NCBI RefSeq assembly: GCF_018861045.1
Contig: NZ_JAHKQJ010000007.1
Coordinates: 1,271,511 to 1,335,510, forward strand
Length of the DNA stretch: 64,000 bases
Direction: 5' to 3'
Source of the DNA: Octadecabacter sp. B2R22
Lineage (GTDB): Bacteria > Pseudomonadota > Alphaproteobacteria > Rhodobacterales > Rhodobacteraceae
The notes beneath the pieces are model-generated. The model was not told the DNA's origin. It ran no database searches and worked only from the letters and a program-made list of their open reading frames with translations. Shown piece after piece: positions 45,271 through 53,489 of the stretch; within the stretch, counting starts at the first letter, position 1, and each line of letters begins with the position of its first letter. The position numbers and the translations under genes are program-made.

Positions 45271-45843
45271 ATGACACATGGTTTCACTTCAATTGGACGT
45301 TTCCTTCGGGGATTCCGCCGCGGCGAAGACGGCGGACCAACGATCGAATTTTGCATCATGTTCATCCCGTTCATGATCCTGACGATTTCGGCGTTCGAAC
45401 TCGGCCTGCTGACAACCCGTCACGTGATGCTTGAACGCGGCTTGGATATGGCTATCCGAGAAGTCCGCTTGAACACGGGTAGCATCATCGACGAGGATGA
45501 TTTGAAAGTCATGGTATGCAATGCTGCCGGCCTTATCCCTGTATGCACCGATAGACTGCGTCTGGAGATGGTCACAGTCGATCTGCGAACAACCAATGGT
45601 GTAGGCGCAGGTAAAGTAGACCCCGTTCCAGAATGCATCGACAGTTCCGATCCCTTTGCGCGCGATATCGAGTTTAACAATGGTCTTCCGAACCAAATGA
45701 TGTTCGTGCGCGCCTGCGCCCGCGCCGCACCTATGTTCCCAGACTACGGGCTTGGTTGGTTTCTGTCGCGCATGGCCGACGACGACAGTGACCGCTACTA
45801 CCGCCTAGTTGCGACGTCAGCCTTCGTGATGGAGCCGCTCTAA
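45271..45843 (+). CDS. TadE/TadG-like pilus assembly protein
   Basis: 190 residues from the ATG at 45271 (AAGGA 8 nt upstream; a GTG at 45268 is also usable). N-terminal basic/Gly motif RGFRRGEDGGPTIEFCIMFIPFMILTISAFELGLL is the TadE-type single TM with the Glu at position +5-like. The rest is a periplasmic domain with four or more Cys (CNAAGLIPVCTD, PECIDS, RACARAAP). Minor pseudopilin or assembly role is inferred from the family. Confidence 0.82.
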   Translation: MTHGFTSIGRFLRGFRRGEDGGPTIEFCIMFIPFMILTISAFELGLLTTRHVMLERGLDMAIREVRLNTGSIIDEDDLKVMVCNAAGLIPVCTDRLRLEMVTVDLRTTNGVGAGKVDPVPECIDSSDPFARDIEFNNGLPNQMMFVRACARAAPMFPDYGLGWFLSRMADDDSDRYYRLVATSAFVMEPL

Positions 45844-45844
45844 C

Positions 45845-46444
45845 ATGTTGAAGTTCATCAAAAATCGCTTAGCCAAGTTGCGGCGCGACGATGAAGGATC
45901 TGTCGTCATTGAATCGGTGATCATGTTTCCGACGCTGTTTGTGGTCGTCATGGCAACATTCGTTTTCTTCGACGCGTTTCGAAATCAGTCCATCAATCTA
46001 AAGGCCAACTATACGATCGCGGACTCACTGAGCCGTCAAACGGACTACATCACCAATACGTTTATGACGAATACATGGCTAATGCACCGTTTCCTCACGT
46101 CGTCTCCAAACCTGACGCGCCTGCGTATAAGCGTGATCGACTACGATGCCGATACAGACTCGCACAGCGTTGTCTGGTCCCGCGCCAAAGGCGGTGGAGA
46201 CGATTATAACGACACCTCAATTGCAACGATCGGTTTGGTCAAAACCGACATCCCGATCATGCCAAACAACGAGATTCTCATCGTTGTGCAAACCTCAGTT
46301 GACTTTGCGCCCTACTACGCAATCGGCCTTGAGGGGTTCACCTTTGAGAACACCACCTATACCCGCCACCGTTGGTCGCCAAATAACCTATGTTACAGCG
46401 TCAACGGCACGGACAGCGGTCGTATTTGCCCAGGCGACAGCTAA
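45845..46444 (+). CDS. TadE-like pilus assembly protein
   Basis: 199 residues. N-terminal RRDDEGSVVIESVIMFPTLFVVVMATFVFFDAF is the prepilin-like TM with conserved Glu. The periplasmic part is Asp/Thr/Asn-rich and has a single Cys pair (NLCYSVNG…GRICPGDS) at the C-terminus. It starts 1 bp after the previous gene ends. Together with the two genes upstream it forms a TadE/G-like cluster without the Tad secretion ATPase or Flp pilin in the window. Confidence 0.82.
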   Translation: MLKFIKNRLAKLRRDDEGSVVIESVIMFPTLFVVVMATFVFFDAFRNQSINLKANYTIADSLSRQTDYITNTFMTNTWLMHRFLTSSPNLTRLRISVIDYDADTDSHSVVWSRAKGGGDDYNDTSIATIGLVKTDIPIMPNNEILIVVQTSVDFAPYYAIGLEGFTFENTTYTRHRWSPNNLCYSVNGTDSGRICPGDS

Positions 46445-46473
46445 AACCGATAGATTGGTCTGGTGTGGTGTGC

Positions 46474-46941
46474 TTATCGCTGAACGCGAAGCGCGATCTG
46501 TTCGGCCATAAAGCGGGCTGAACCAGACGGCGTGACGCCGCCCACGCCGATACGCTTTGAATACCGCCACCACAGGCCGGGTGCCCAAGCGCGCTCGCCA
46601 CTTTCGCGAAGGCGCAATACAAATCCGTGCGACGGTTTGAAGGCGAATGCACCACGGTCAATCGCTGCAATGTTATCAAGCCGCGTCAGGACATGACCCG
46701 TTGTATCGCGCAGGTCTGTTTCGGTCAGGACCAGCCCAACCAAAGTCGCGCGGCGCAGTCGTTCGGCGACAACCAGTGCCCCTGCGCCGAGCAGGACAAG
46801 GAATAACTGCCACCCAAAAGAAGGCGGCTGCTTGAACGCCAGCAAGATCAACAGCGCGCCAAGGGCAAAAACCGTCCCGTAAGCGAAAATTCGACGCCCT
46901 GCCGAGGCAGAAAGGGTCGCGATGGGGTCTTGTTCTGACAT
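46474..46941 (-). CDS. Membrane protein with two N-terminal TM segments
   Basis: 155 residues from the ATG at 46939–46941, which has GGAGG 4–8 nt upstream; the frame to 46953 starts inside that site. Two TM segments (IFAYGTVFALGALLILLAF and QLFLVLLGAGALVVAERL) are followed by a ~90-residue cytoplasmic part (TETDLRDTTGHVLTRLDNIAAIDRGAFAFKPSHGFVLRL) that looks like a small beta-rich PH-like domain. Homologues are common in Rhodobacterales; function unknown. Converges with the TadE gene. Confidence 0.78.
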   Translation of the reverse strand: MSEQDPIATLSASAGRRIFAYGTVFALGALLILLAFKQPPSFGWQLFLVLLGAGALVVAERLRRATLVGLVLTETDLRDTTGHVLTRLDNIAAIDRGAFAFKPSHGFVLRLRESGERAWAPGLWWRYSKRIGVGGVTPSGSARFMAEQIALRVQR

Positions 46942-46997
46942 GTTTGCCTCCATTGGATCGCTTCCCTTTAAAGCTGCAAGGCGCCCAAGAAAAGCGA

Positions 46998-47204
46998 TTA
47001 GCGTGGTGGCACGACCTCATAACCCGGTTCTTCGGGCTCATTATCGTCTATTTCAGCTGGAAAACCCGGTGCGGTGATATTGAGCCCAGTGACCGCATCG
47101 GTATCAAGATCATGCACACGTAGATCAAACCCGTTGCGCAAAATGGCCCCCGCGAGCTTTCCGCCAACTTATCCCAATCCAATAAATCCAACTTTCATCG
47201 TCAT
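46998..47204 (-). pseudogene. Decayed NAD-binding dehydrogenase (6PGDH/HIBADH-type) fragment
   Basis: On the minus strand an intact ribosome-binding site (AAGGGAG) and start codons at 47204/47198 lead into MKVGFIGLG, then TAA at 47169–47171, then in the same frame VGGKLAGAILRNGFDLRVHD and 35 more codons to TAA at 46998–47000. The GxGxxGG dinucleotide fold of the beta-hydroxyacid dehydrogenase family is interrupted by the stop exactly at its centre, and the remaining ~230 residues of the enzyme are missing. The downstream tail (PGFPAEIDDNEPEEPGYEVVPPR) does not resemble the family. Confidence 0.8.
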
Positions 47205-47424
47205 CTCCCTTGTTTCCCCATTGCTCGAATGTCACCGGAGTCACCTCTGCTCTAAACGCGGCTCTTCACACCCTGCCCACAAATAAATCCGCTTGCCGAG
47301 ATTGGTTCACATCTGCCACGCACACCTACAATCATGTGCGGCGAAGCCGCGCCGCCCGACGACTGCGCACCTTGTTCACACGCACGTGCACATCTATGGT
47401 CTGGCCAACTTTATCGGATACCTT

Positions 47425-47703
47425 ATGCGTTTGACTGCCTTCCTGTTGATGACCCTGTCCGCTTGCACCCAATTTCCGGAGCTTGACGGCACAATCGCGC
47501 CCGAACTGGTGCAGGGCGCAGCACCCGATCTGATCCCCCTTGGGCCACTTTTATTGCAAGCAGAAGCCGCTGATCAGGGCGCCGCTGAGGTCGAAACAGA
47601 AATTTCGCCGCGCCTTGCAAACCTGCGCGGGCGCGCAGCGGGCTTGCGTGGGCCCGTCATTGCGCCTGCCATTCGCGCGAGAATGCTGCGCGGTGTGCGT
47701 TGA
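47425..47703 (+). CDS. Small lipoprotein next to hom
   Basis: 92 residues from the ATG at 47425, which creates a lipobox (MRLTAFLLMTLSAC); the 44-residue N-terminal extension of the longer frame is not signal-like. The mature part is Ala/Leu-rich and helical (FPELDGTIAPELVQGAAPDLIPLGPLLLQA … LRGRAAGLRGPVIAPAIRARM), a form conserved beside homoserine dehydrogenase in many Rhodobacterales. Function unknown. 71 bp before hom. Confidence 0.78.
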   Translation: MRLTAFLLMTLSACTQFPELDGTIAPELVQGAAPDLIPLGPLLLQAEAADQGAAEVETEISPRLANLRGRAAGLRGPVIAPAIRARMLRGVR

Positions 47704-47774
47704 AGTCTTGCCCCGCTCGCGCTAACAGGCTGTAAATCACCGCTTCGGCCAATCTTCTTAAAAGGACGCCCGTT

Positions 47775-49061
47775 ATGACCACTCCTCTTCGTCTTGGTAT
47801 CGCTGGCCTTGGAACTGTTGGCGTGGGTGTTGTGCGTATCATTCGCCAGCACGCAGCCCTGCTTGAGGCACGAACTGGGCGCTCCATTGCGATTTCAGCC
47901 GTGTCCGCGCGATCAAAAGACAAAGACCGCGGTGTGCCGCTGACTGATTACGCATGGGAAGACGACCCCGTCGCACTGGCAAAACGTGATGACGTTGATG
48001 TCTTTGTTGAACTCATGGGCGGCGACGAAGGCCCTGCCAAAGACGCCACAGAAGCGGCGATCGCGGCAGGCAAAGATGTGGTCACTGCAAACAAAGCCAT
48101 GCTCGCCCACCACGGTCAGGCCTTGGCCGAAGCCGCCGAAGCCGCTGGCAAAGTCATTCGCTACGAAGCCGCCGTCGCTGGCGGCATCCCCGTGATGAAA
48201 GCCCTGACCGAAGGTCTGGCGGGCAATGACATCAGCCGTGTTATGGGTGTGATGAACGGCACCTGTAACTACATCCTCACCCAGATGCAGGCGACCCGTC
48301 AGGGCTACAATGCGCTTTTTGATGAGGCCGACAAGCTCGGCTACCTCGAAGCAGACCCAAATCTGGATGTTGGCGGTATTGATGCTGGCCACAAACTGGC
48401 GCTGTTGTCTTCGGTTGCGTTTGGCACACAAGTTGATTTCGATGCGGTCGAACTTGAAGGCATTCAGGCGATCACCCTTGAGGACATCGACGCGGCCCAC
48501 GACATGGGGTTCCGTATCAAACTGCTTGGTGTAGCCCAGATGACGGGCCGCGGCCTTGAACAACGGATGTCTCCATGTCTCGTTCCAGCAAGCTCGCCTC
48601 TAGGGCAACTTGAAGGCGGCACCAATATGGTGGTTATCGAAGGCGACAGCGTAGGCCAAATCGTATTGCGCGGTGCAGGCGCGGGCGAAGGCCCAACCGC
48701 CAGTGCTGTGATGTCTGATGTCATTGATATCGCACGTGGCTTGCGTCTGGCGACCTTTGGCCAACCGGCCACAACCCTTCGTAAGGCGCGCCCTGCGAAA
48801 GCAGCCGTTCCCGCGCCCTACTATCTGCGCTTCCAGCTCGTCGACAAACCCGGTGCGCTTGCGAAAGTGGCTGCGGTCTTGGGCGATGCCGGTGTCTCTA
48901 TCGATCGGATGCGCCAATACGGCCATGCCGACACGGCAGCGCCTGTGTTGATCGTCACCCACAAAGTCACCCGCACAGCCTTGGACGAAGCCCTTAGCGC
49001 AATGGACAAATCCGTTGTGCAAGGTGACCCCGTCGCCATTCGCATCGAAGAAGTCGAATAG
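47775..49061 (+). CDS. hom: Homoserine dehydrogenase
   Basis: 428 residues. Rossmann motif RLGIAGLGTVGVGVVRII at the N-terminus, the ELMGG and VVTANKAMLAHHG blocks, the catalytic region VMNGTCNYILTQM and DEADKLGYLEADPNLDVGGIDAGHKLALL, and a C-terminal ACT domain (FQLVDKPGALAKVAAVLGDAGVSI) that usually gives threonine feedback. Reduces aspartate semialdehyde to homoserine. Preceded by AAAGGA. It is monofunctional, without an aspartokinase domain. Confidence 0.97.
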   Translation: MTTPLRLGIAGLGTVGVGVVRIIRQHAALLEARTGRSIAISAVSARSKDKDRGVPLTDYAWEDDPVALAKRDDVDVFVELMGGDEGPAKDATEAAIAAGKDVVTANKAMLAHHGQALAEAAEAAGKVIRYEAAVAGGIPVMKALTEGLAGNDISRVMGVMNGTCNYILTQMQATRQGYNALFDEADKLGYLEADPNLDVGGIDAGHKLALLSSVAFGTQVDFDAVELEGIQAITLEDIDAAHDMGFRIKLLGVAQMTGRGLEQRMSPCLVPASSPLGQLEGGTNMVVIEGDSVGQIVLRGAGAGEGPTASAVMSDVIDIARGLRLATFGQPATTLRKARPAKAAVPAPYYLRFQLVDKPGALAKVAAVLGDAGVSIDRMRQYGHADTAAPVLIVTHKVTRTALDEALSAMDKSVVQGDPVAIRIEEVE

Positions 49062-49092
49062 CGTTACCCGCAATTGCTGCTAGTGTGAGGGC

Positions 49093-50313
49093 ATGAAGAC
49101 CGCCCTCACCCGCAATATCACGCTCTATCGCTGGTCACGTTTCTTGCGCAGCTTGACCTTTTGGCAAGCCGTTTGGTTTCTGTATTTTCAAGACATCCTG
49201 TCGGGCGCTCAAGCGATATTGCTTTATGCCGTCTATGACGTTGCGACGACGCTGCTGGAGGTCCCGTCTGGCTACATGTCGGATCGGTTGGGGCGCCGTT
49301 TTACTCTGATCGCCAGCGCCTGCGCGGCAGTTACAGGCACCGCTTTACTGGCGATAGGCGACAGTTTTGTGGTTTTCGCTTTGGGGCAGGTCTTGATTGG
49401 TATGGGCGCTGCTTTTGCAAGCGGCACGGATGAAGCCATGCTTTACGAAAGTCTGGCCGCGATTGACCGCGCCGACGAGGTTGAGACCCAAGAAGTGATC
49501 GCGTGGCGGTATTCTTTCATTGCCCTCGCCGTGTCTGCGGTCACCGGCGGCGTATTGGCGTTGATCTCGCCCGCTTTACCGTTCGGAGCCAGCGCAGTCG
49601 CGCTGCTGGGCCTGATCTGGGTCACGTTGCGATTTGTTGAGCCACCGCGCGAAACGGCCATGGCTGAAGGCGCGGAGCTGCTGCGTGTGTCCCATCTGGG
49701 CGCGAACTTTCGTAATCCAGTCCTGCTATGGTTCTTTGCACTCACCGTGCTGATGTATGGGTTCAGCCATTTGCCATTTGTGTTTGGCCAACCGTTTATC
49801 CTTGCGACACTCAATGACATCGGGTTCGCAGCATCCGCGCCGTTGGTCAGCGGGGTCATCACTGCCTTAATGATGGGCATTTCCGTCATTGCGTCGTTGT
49901 TCGCCCTGCGTCTGCGCCGTGCGTTCGGCCTACCCCTTCTCTTGTTGGCGGCCTTTGGCCTACAAATCGCGATATCCGGCGTCATGGCTTTGACCGAAAG
50001 TGCGATCGTGTTGGTGTTCTTAATGCTGCGCATGGTGCCCGATGCCTTATCGCGCCCGTTCATTTTGGGTCGCATTCAACCCCTGCTGAGCGATGACAGT
50101 CGTGCAACTTGGCTGTCTCTCAAAAGTTTCGTGGGGAGATTAGCCTTTGCATCCGCTTTATGGATCGGTGCGATCAATGCAAACGACGTAGGGCAACTGC
50201 CCTATGCGGACATTCGAGCCATCCTCAGCGTGGCTGTGTTGATCGGCCTAATCGCCCTGACTGGCCTCGCGATGTCGGCACGCAGGATCGAAATTGAGGC
50301 GCCAGAGAAATAG
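49093..50313 (+). CDS. MFS transporter
   Basis: 406 residues, ~12 TM helices. The MFS loop 2–3 motif is SDRLGRRFTLI after the TM2 segment. It lacks drug-exporter motif C, and the N-terminus (MKTALTRNITLYRWSRFLRSLTFWQAVWFLYFQDILSG) resembles the group of bacterial MFS proteins with unknown substrates. It lies between hom and glpX on the same strand, with 31- and 81-bp gaps; no functional link is evident. Confidence 0.88.
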   Translation: MKTALTRNITLYRWSRFLRSLTFWQAVWFLYFQDILSGAQAILLYAVYDVATTLLEVPSGYMSDRLGRRFTLIASACAAVTGTALLAIGDSFVVFALGQVLIGMGAAFASGTDEAMLYESLAAIDRADEVETQEVIAWRYSFIALAVSAVTGGVLALISPALPFGASAVALLGLIWVTLRFVEPPRETAMAEGAELLRVSHLGANFRNPVLLWFFALTVLMYGFSHLPFVFGQPFILATLNDIGFAASAPLVSGVITALMMGISVIASLFALRLRRAFGLPLLLLAAFGLQIAISGVMALTESAIVLVFLMLRMVPDALSRPFILGRIQPLLSDDSRATWLSLKSFVGRLAFASALWIGAINANDVGQLPYADIRAILSVAVLIGLIALTGLAMSARRIEIEAPEK

Positions 50314-50394
50314 CCGCCAGGTGTTAGCGCTCACAGTGTTGCATCTGCCTAAGGCAACCCGATAAGCCGACAGGAACAAACAAAGGATCTTTTC

Positions 50395-51354
50395 ATGCCA
50401 ATTGCTGATTTTAATGACCGTATGCTTTCCCTTGGCCTTGCCCGTGTTTCCGAGGCCGCGGCCTTGGCCAGCGCGACCCTCATCGGGCGCGGTGACGAAA
50501 AAGCCGCCGACCAAGCGGCAGTTAACGCCATGCGCGAGCAGCTCAACAAGCTCGACATTGCGGGCGTGGTTGTCATCGGCGAAGGCGAACGCGACGAAGC
50601 ACCGATGTTGTTCATCGGCGAAGAAGTCGGATCAGGCAAAGGCCCGGGTGTTGATATTGCGCTGGACCCGCTGGAAGGCACGACACTCACAGCAAAAGAC
50701 ATGCCAAACGCATTGACCGTGATCGCCATGGGCCCGCGCGGATCGATGTTGCACGCACCTGACGTCTATATGGACAAACTGGCAATTGGCCCGGGCTTTC
50801 GCGACGGCGTCGTGACCATGGACATGTCCCCAAGCGAGCGTGTTTCAGCACTTGCAGCGGCTAAAGGGTGTTCGACCGATGATATTACAGTCTGCGTTTT
50901 GGAACGCCCCCGCCACGAAGCGATGATCGCCGAACTGCGCGGCACTGGCGCTGCCATTCGCCTGATCACAGACGGAGACGTTGCTGGCGTAATGCACTGC
51001 GCTGAATCTGCCACGACAGGTATCGACATGTACATGGGCAGCGGCGGCGCACCCGAAGGCGTTCTGGCGGCTGCGGCACTGAAATGCATGGGCGGGCAGA
51101 TGTTTGGCAAACTCTTGTTCCGCAATGACGATGAACGTGGTCGCGCAACGAAGGCTGGCATCACCAACTTTGACCGAGTCTACACTCGTGATGACATGGT
51201 GACGTCTGACGTGATTTTTGCAGCTACGGGCGTGACTGATGGATCCCTATTGCAGGGCATCAAACGCGAGCCAGGTTTCTTGACGGCCGAAACGATCCTG
51301 ATGCGATCCAAAACGGGTTCCGTGCGCCGCATGACATATCGCAACCCTGTTTAA
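50395..51354 (+). CDS. glpX: Fructose-1,6-bisphosphatase class II
   Basis: 319 residues. GlpX family: RVSEAAALASATLIGRGDEKAADQAAVNAMR, metal-binding VVIGEGERDEAPML and DIALDPLEGTTLTAKDMPNALTVIAMG, and the C-terminal FAATGVTDGSLLQGIK. Hydrolyses fructose 1,6-bisphosphate in gluconeogenesis, which fits growth on propionate and betaine derivatives. AAAGGA lies before the ATG. A perfect hairpin repeat follows the gene. Confidence 0.96.
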   Translation: MPIADFNDRMLSLGLARVSEAAALASATLIGRGDEKAADQAAVNAMREQLNKLDIAGVVVIGEGERDEAPMLFIGEEVGSGKGPGVDIALDPLEGTTLTAKDMPNALTVIAMGPRGSMLHAPDVYMDKLAIGPGFRDGVVTMDMSPSERVSALAAAKGCSTDDITVCVLERPRHEAMIAELRGTGAAIRLITDGDVAGVMHCAESATTGIDMYMGSGGAPEGVLAAAALKCMGGQMFGKLLFRNDDERGRATKAGITNFDRVYTRDDMVTSDVIFAATGVTDGSLLQGIKREPGFLTAETILMRSKTGSVRRMTYRNPV

Positions 51355-51387
51355 GATCTGACGATCTGCGCTTGCAGCGGGCGGGTG

Positions 51388-51450
51388 GCCCGAAATTCTA
51401 CGAATTTCGGGCAGCCTTCGGCGAGGATACTTAAGAACCAAAGAAGATGG
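51388..51450 (+). repeat. Rhodobacterales-type intergenic hairpin repeat
   Basis: A perfect 11-bp inverted repeat (GCCCGAAATTC at 51388–51398, GAATTTCGGGC at 51402–51412, 3-nt loop) is followed by AGCCTTCGGCGAGGATACTT and AAGAACCAAAGAAG. This stem plus 'CCTTCGGCG-GGATAcTT…AAGAA' tail is a pattern seen after genes in many Rhodobacterales. It probably terminates or stabilises the glpX transcript. Confidence 0.65.
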
Positions 51451-51491
51451 GACGTGGCGAATCTGGCAACAGGAGCTTAGGATTGGCTGCG

Positions 51492-53258
51492 ATGAATGAT
51501 AGCCCAAGTACCCCCCGCGCATTTCTTGATGTTTCCGAGTCCAGCTCTGGGCGCTGTTGGGTTGGCCCCAGCGTCGAAGATGACCGTTTGGCCGAAGCCA
51601 TGGTGCAGGACACTGGCCTGCCTTTGCCTGTTTGCCGCACACTAGTGCGGCGTGGAGTGCCCTCGACCGAGGCGGCTGCATTCTTGGCTCCGACCTTACG
51701 CGACTTGATGCCGGACCCACGATCCATGAAGGACATGGAACCCGCTGCGGCACGGATTGTAGCAGCGGCTCAGGCCCGCCAGAGAATTGCGATCTTTGCA
51801 GATTATGACGTTGATGGTGGCACGTCTGCCGCATTGTTGATCGACTGGTTACGCGGGTTTGACCTGCGCCCGACGCTTTATGTCCCAGACCGGATCGACG
51901 AGGGGTATGGCCCCAACGATGAGGCAATGGCCGCCCTCGCCAAAGACAACGACCTTATTATTTGCGTCGATTGCGGCACGCTGTCTCATGGCCCGATTGA
52001 GGCCGCCAAGGGCGCCGACGTCCTTGTTCTCGATCACCACTTAGGTGGGGAAACCCTGCCCGATGCGTTGGCCGTGGTGAACCCGAACAGACAAGATGAA
52101 AGCGGCGATCTGGCCCATCTTTGTGCCGCTGGTGTTGTGTTCCTCGCGCTGGTAGAAGCAAACCGTCAGCTACGTGAGGCCGGGAAGAAGACACCCGACC
52201 TGATGTCACTTCTGGACCTGGTTGCGCTCGGCACTGTGGCGGACGTTGCACCGCTTGTCGGGGTAAACCGTGCCTTTGTGCGTCAGGGACTTACGGTGAT
52301 GGCGCGACGTCAAAGGGTCGGCATAACGGCACTGGCAGACGTGGCACGAATGGACACAGCCCCCAGTTCTTATCACCTTGGGTTCTTGCTTGGGCCCCGC
52401 GTTAACGCAGGCGGTCGCATTGGCAAGGCGGACCTTGGCGCGCGCCTGTTGGCCACGACGGATCCTCGCGAAGCCCAAGCCATGGCAGACAGGTTGGACC
52501 AGCTCAACACGGAGCGCCGCGACATCGAATCAGCCGTTCGTGACATGGCCCTTGAGCAGATCGAGACTCGCGGCAAAACTGGGCCCCTTGTTTGGGCTGC
52601 CGGAGAAGGCTGGCACCCCGGTGTTGTCGGCATTGTTGCTTCGCGCCTGAAGGAAGCGACCAACCGCCCCGCGATTGTGATCGGCATGGATGGGGACGAA
52701 GGTAAGGGGTCTGGCCGATCTGTTACGGGTATCGACCTTGGGGCTGCGATTCAGCGTTGTGCCGCTGAGGGGCTTTTGATCAAGGGCGGCGGGCATAAAA
52801 TGGCCGCCGGACTGACCGTGGCGCGCGATAAACTTGATGCCGCGATGGAGCGCCTGTCGGAACTGCTTGGTAAACAGGGGGCTGGCGATATCGGGCCAGC
52901 TGACCTCAAGGTGGATGGGTTGCTCATGCCCGGTGCCGCAACGGTGGAACTTATCGAGCAAATCGAACAAGCAGGGCCTTTTGGCGCCGGAGCAGCCGCC
53001 CCGCGCTTTGTCTTTCCCGACTGCACCATCAATTTCACCAAGGTTGTTGGCGCGAACCACTTGAAGGTGACTTTTGGGGACGGAATTTCCGCACGCATCG
53101 ATGCGATCGCCTTTGGTGCGATGGATGGTCCCATAGGCCCAATGCTACAAGGCCATAACGGCGCACGGTTCCACCTTGCGGGTCGTTTGGAAATCAACAC
53201 ATGGCAGGGCCGACAGAGCCCACAACTGCGTCTGGAAGACGCTGCACCAGCCTCGTGA
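51492..53258 (+). CDS. recJ: Single-stranded-DNA-specific 5'-3' exonuclease RecJ
   Basis: 588 residues from the ATG at 51492 (MNDSPSTPRAFLDVSES); an in-frame ATG at 51447 adds 15 residues. DHH-family motifs: IFADYDVDGGTSAALL (motif I), LIICVDCGTLSHGPI (II), VLVLDHHLGGETLPDALAVVNPNR (III), and the DHHA1 motif GGGHKMAAGLTVARDKL. A C-terminal OB-fold-like part ends the protein. Acts in recombination and mismatch repair. It directly precedes the tRNA-Glu integration site. Confidence 0.97.
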   Translation: MNDSPSTPRAFLDVSESSSGRCWVGPSVEDDRLAEAMVQDTGLPLPVCRTLVRRGVPSTEAAAFLAPTLRDLMPDPRSMKDMEPAAARIVAAAQARQRIAIFADYDVDGGTSAALLIDWLRGFDLRPTLYVPDRIDEGYGPNDEAMAALAKDNDLIICVDCGTLSHGPIEAAKGADVLVLDHHLGGETLPDALAVVNPNRQDESGDLAHLCAAGVVFLALVEANRQLREAGKKTPDLMSLLDLVALGTVADVAPLVGVNRAFVRQGLTVMARRQRVGITALADVARMDTAPSSYHLGFLLGPRVNAGGRIGKADLGARLLATTDPREAQAMADRLDQLNTERRDIESAVRDMALEQIETRGKTGPLVWAAGEGWHPGVVGIVASRLKEATNRPAIVIGMDGDEGKGSGRSVTGIDLGAAIQRCAAEGLLIKGGGHKMAAGLTVARDKLDAAMERLSELLGKQGAGDIGPADLKVDGLLMPGAATVELIEQIEQAGPFGAGAAAPRFVFPDCTINFTKVVGANHLKVTFGDGISARIDAIAFGAMDGPIGPMLQGHNGARFHLAGRLEINTWQGRQSPQLRLEDAAPAS

Positions 53259-53289
53259 AATTTTCTGCAATTTAATGCAAAGAAACTAC

Positions 53290-53318
53290 TTGCGTGTCTG
53301 AAGAGGTTTCCCTAAATA
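53290..53318 (+). promoter_or_regulatory. Candidate sigma-70 promoter of tRNA-Glu
   Basis: TTGCGT (53290–53295), a 17-bp spacer and TAAATA (53313–53318), ending 17 bp before the tRNA. Spacing and position are ideal for a tRNA promoter. Confidence 0.5.
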
Positions 53319-53335
53319 CGCCCTCACCAACGAGC

Positions 53336-53410
53336 GGTCCCTTCGTCTATCGGTTAGGACGCCAGGTTTTCAACCTGGAAAGAGGGGTTCGATTCCCCTA
53401 GGGACTGCCA
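53336..53410 (+). tRNA. tRNA-Glu (anticodon TTC), CCA encoded
   Basis: A full cloverleaf is visible: acceptor GGTCCCT with AGGGACT (one G-T pair), D-arm region CGTCTATCGGTTAGGACG, anticodon stem CCAGG/CCTGG with loop TTTTCAA giving TTC, T-arm AGGGG-TTCGATT-CCCCT, then G-CCA. It is the likely attachment site of the element that follows: the integrase gene ends 80 bp from its 3' end. Confidence 0.95.
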
Positions 53411-53489
53411 TTGGTGCTTTCAACATATTGAGTTTCCTTATCTTTCTTTTCTGGGTGTCCAACCACCTAGTAAGGTTGGACATTGCTTG

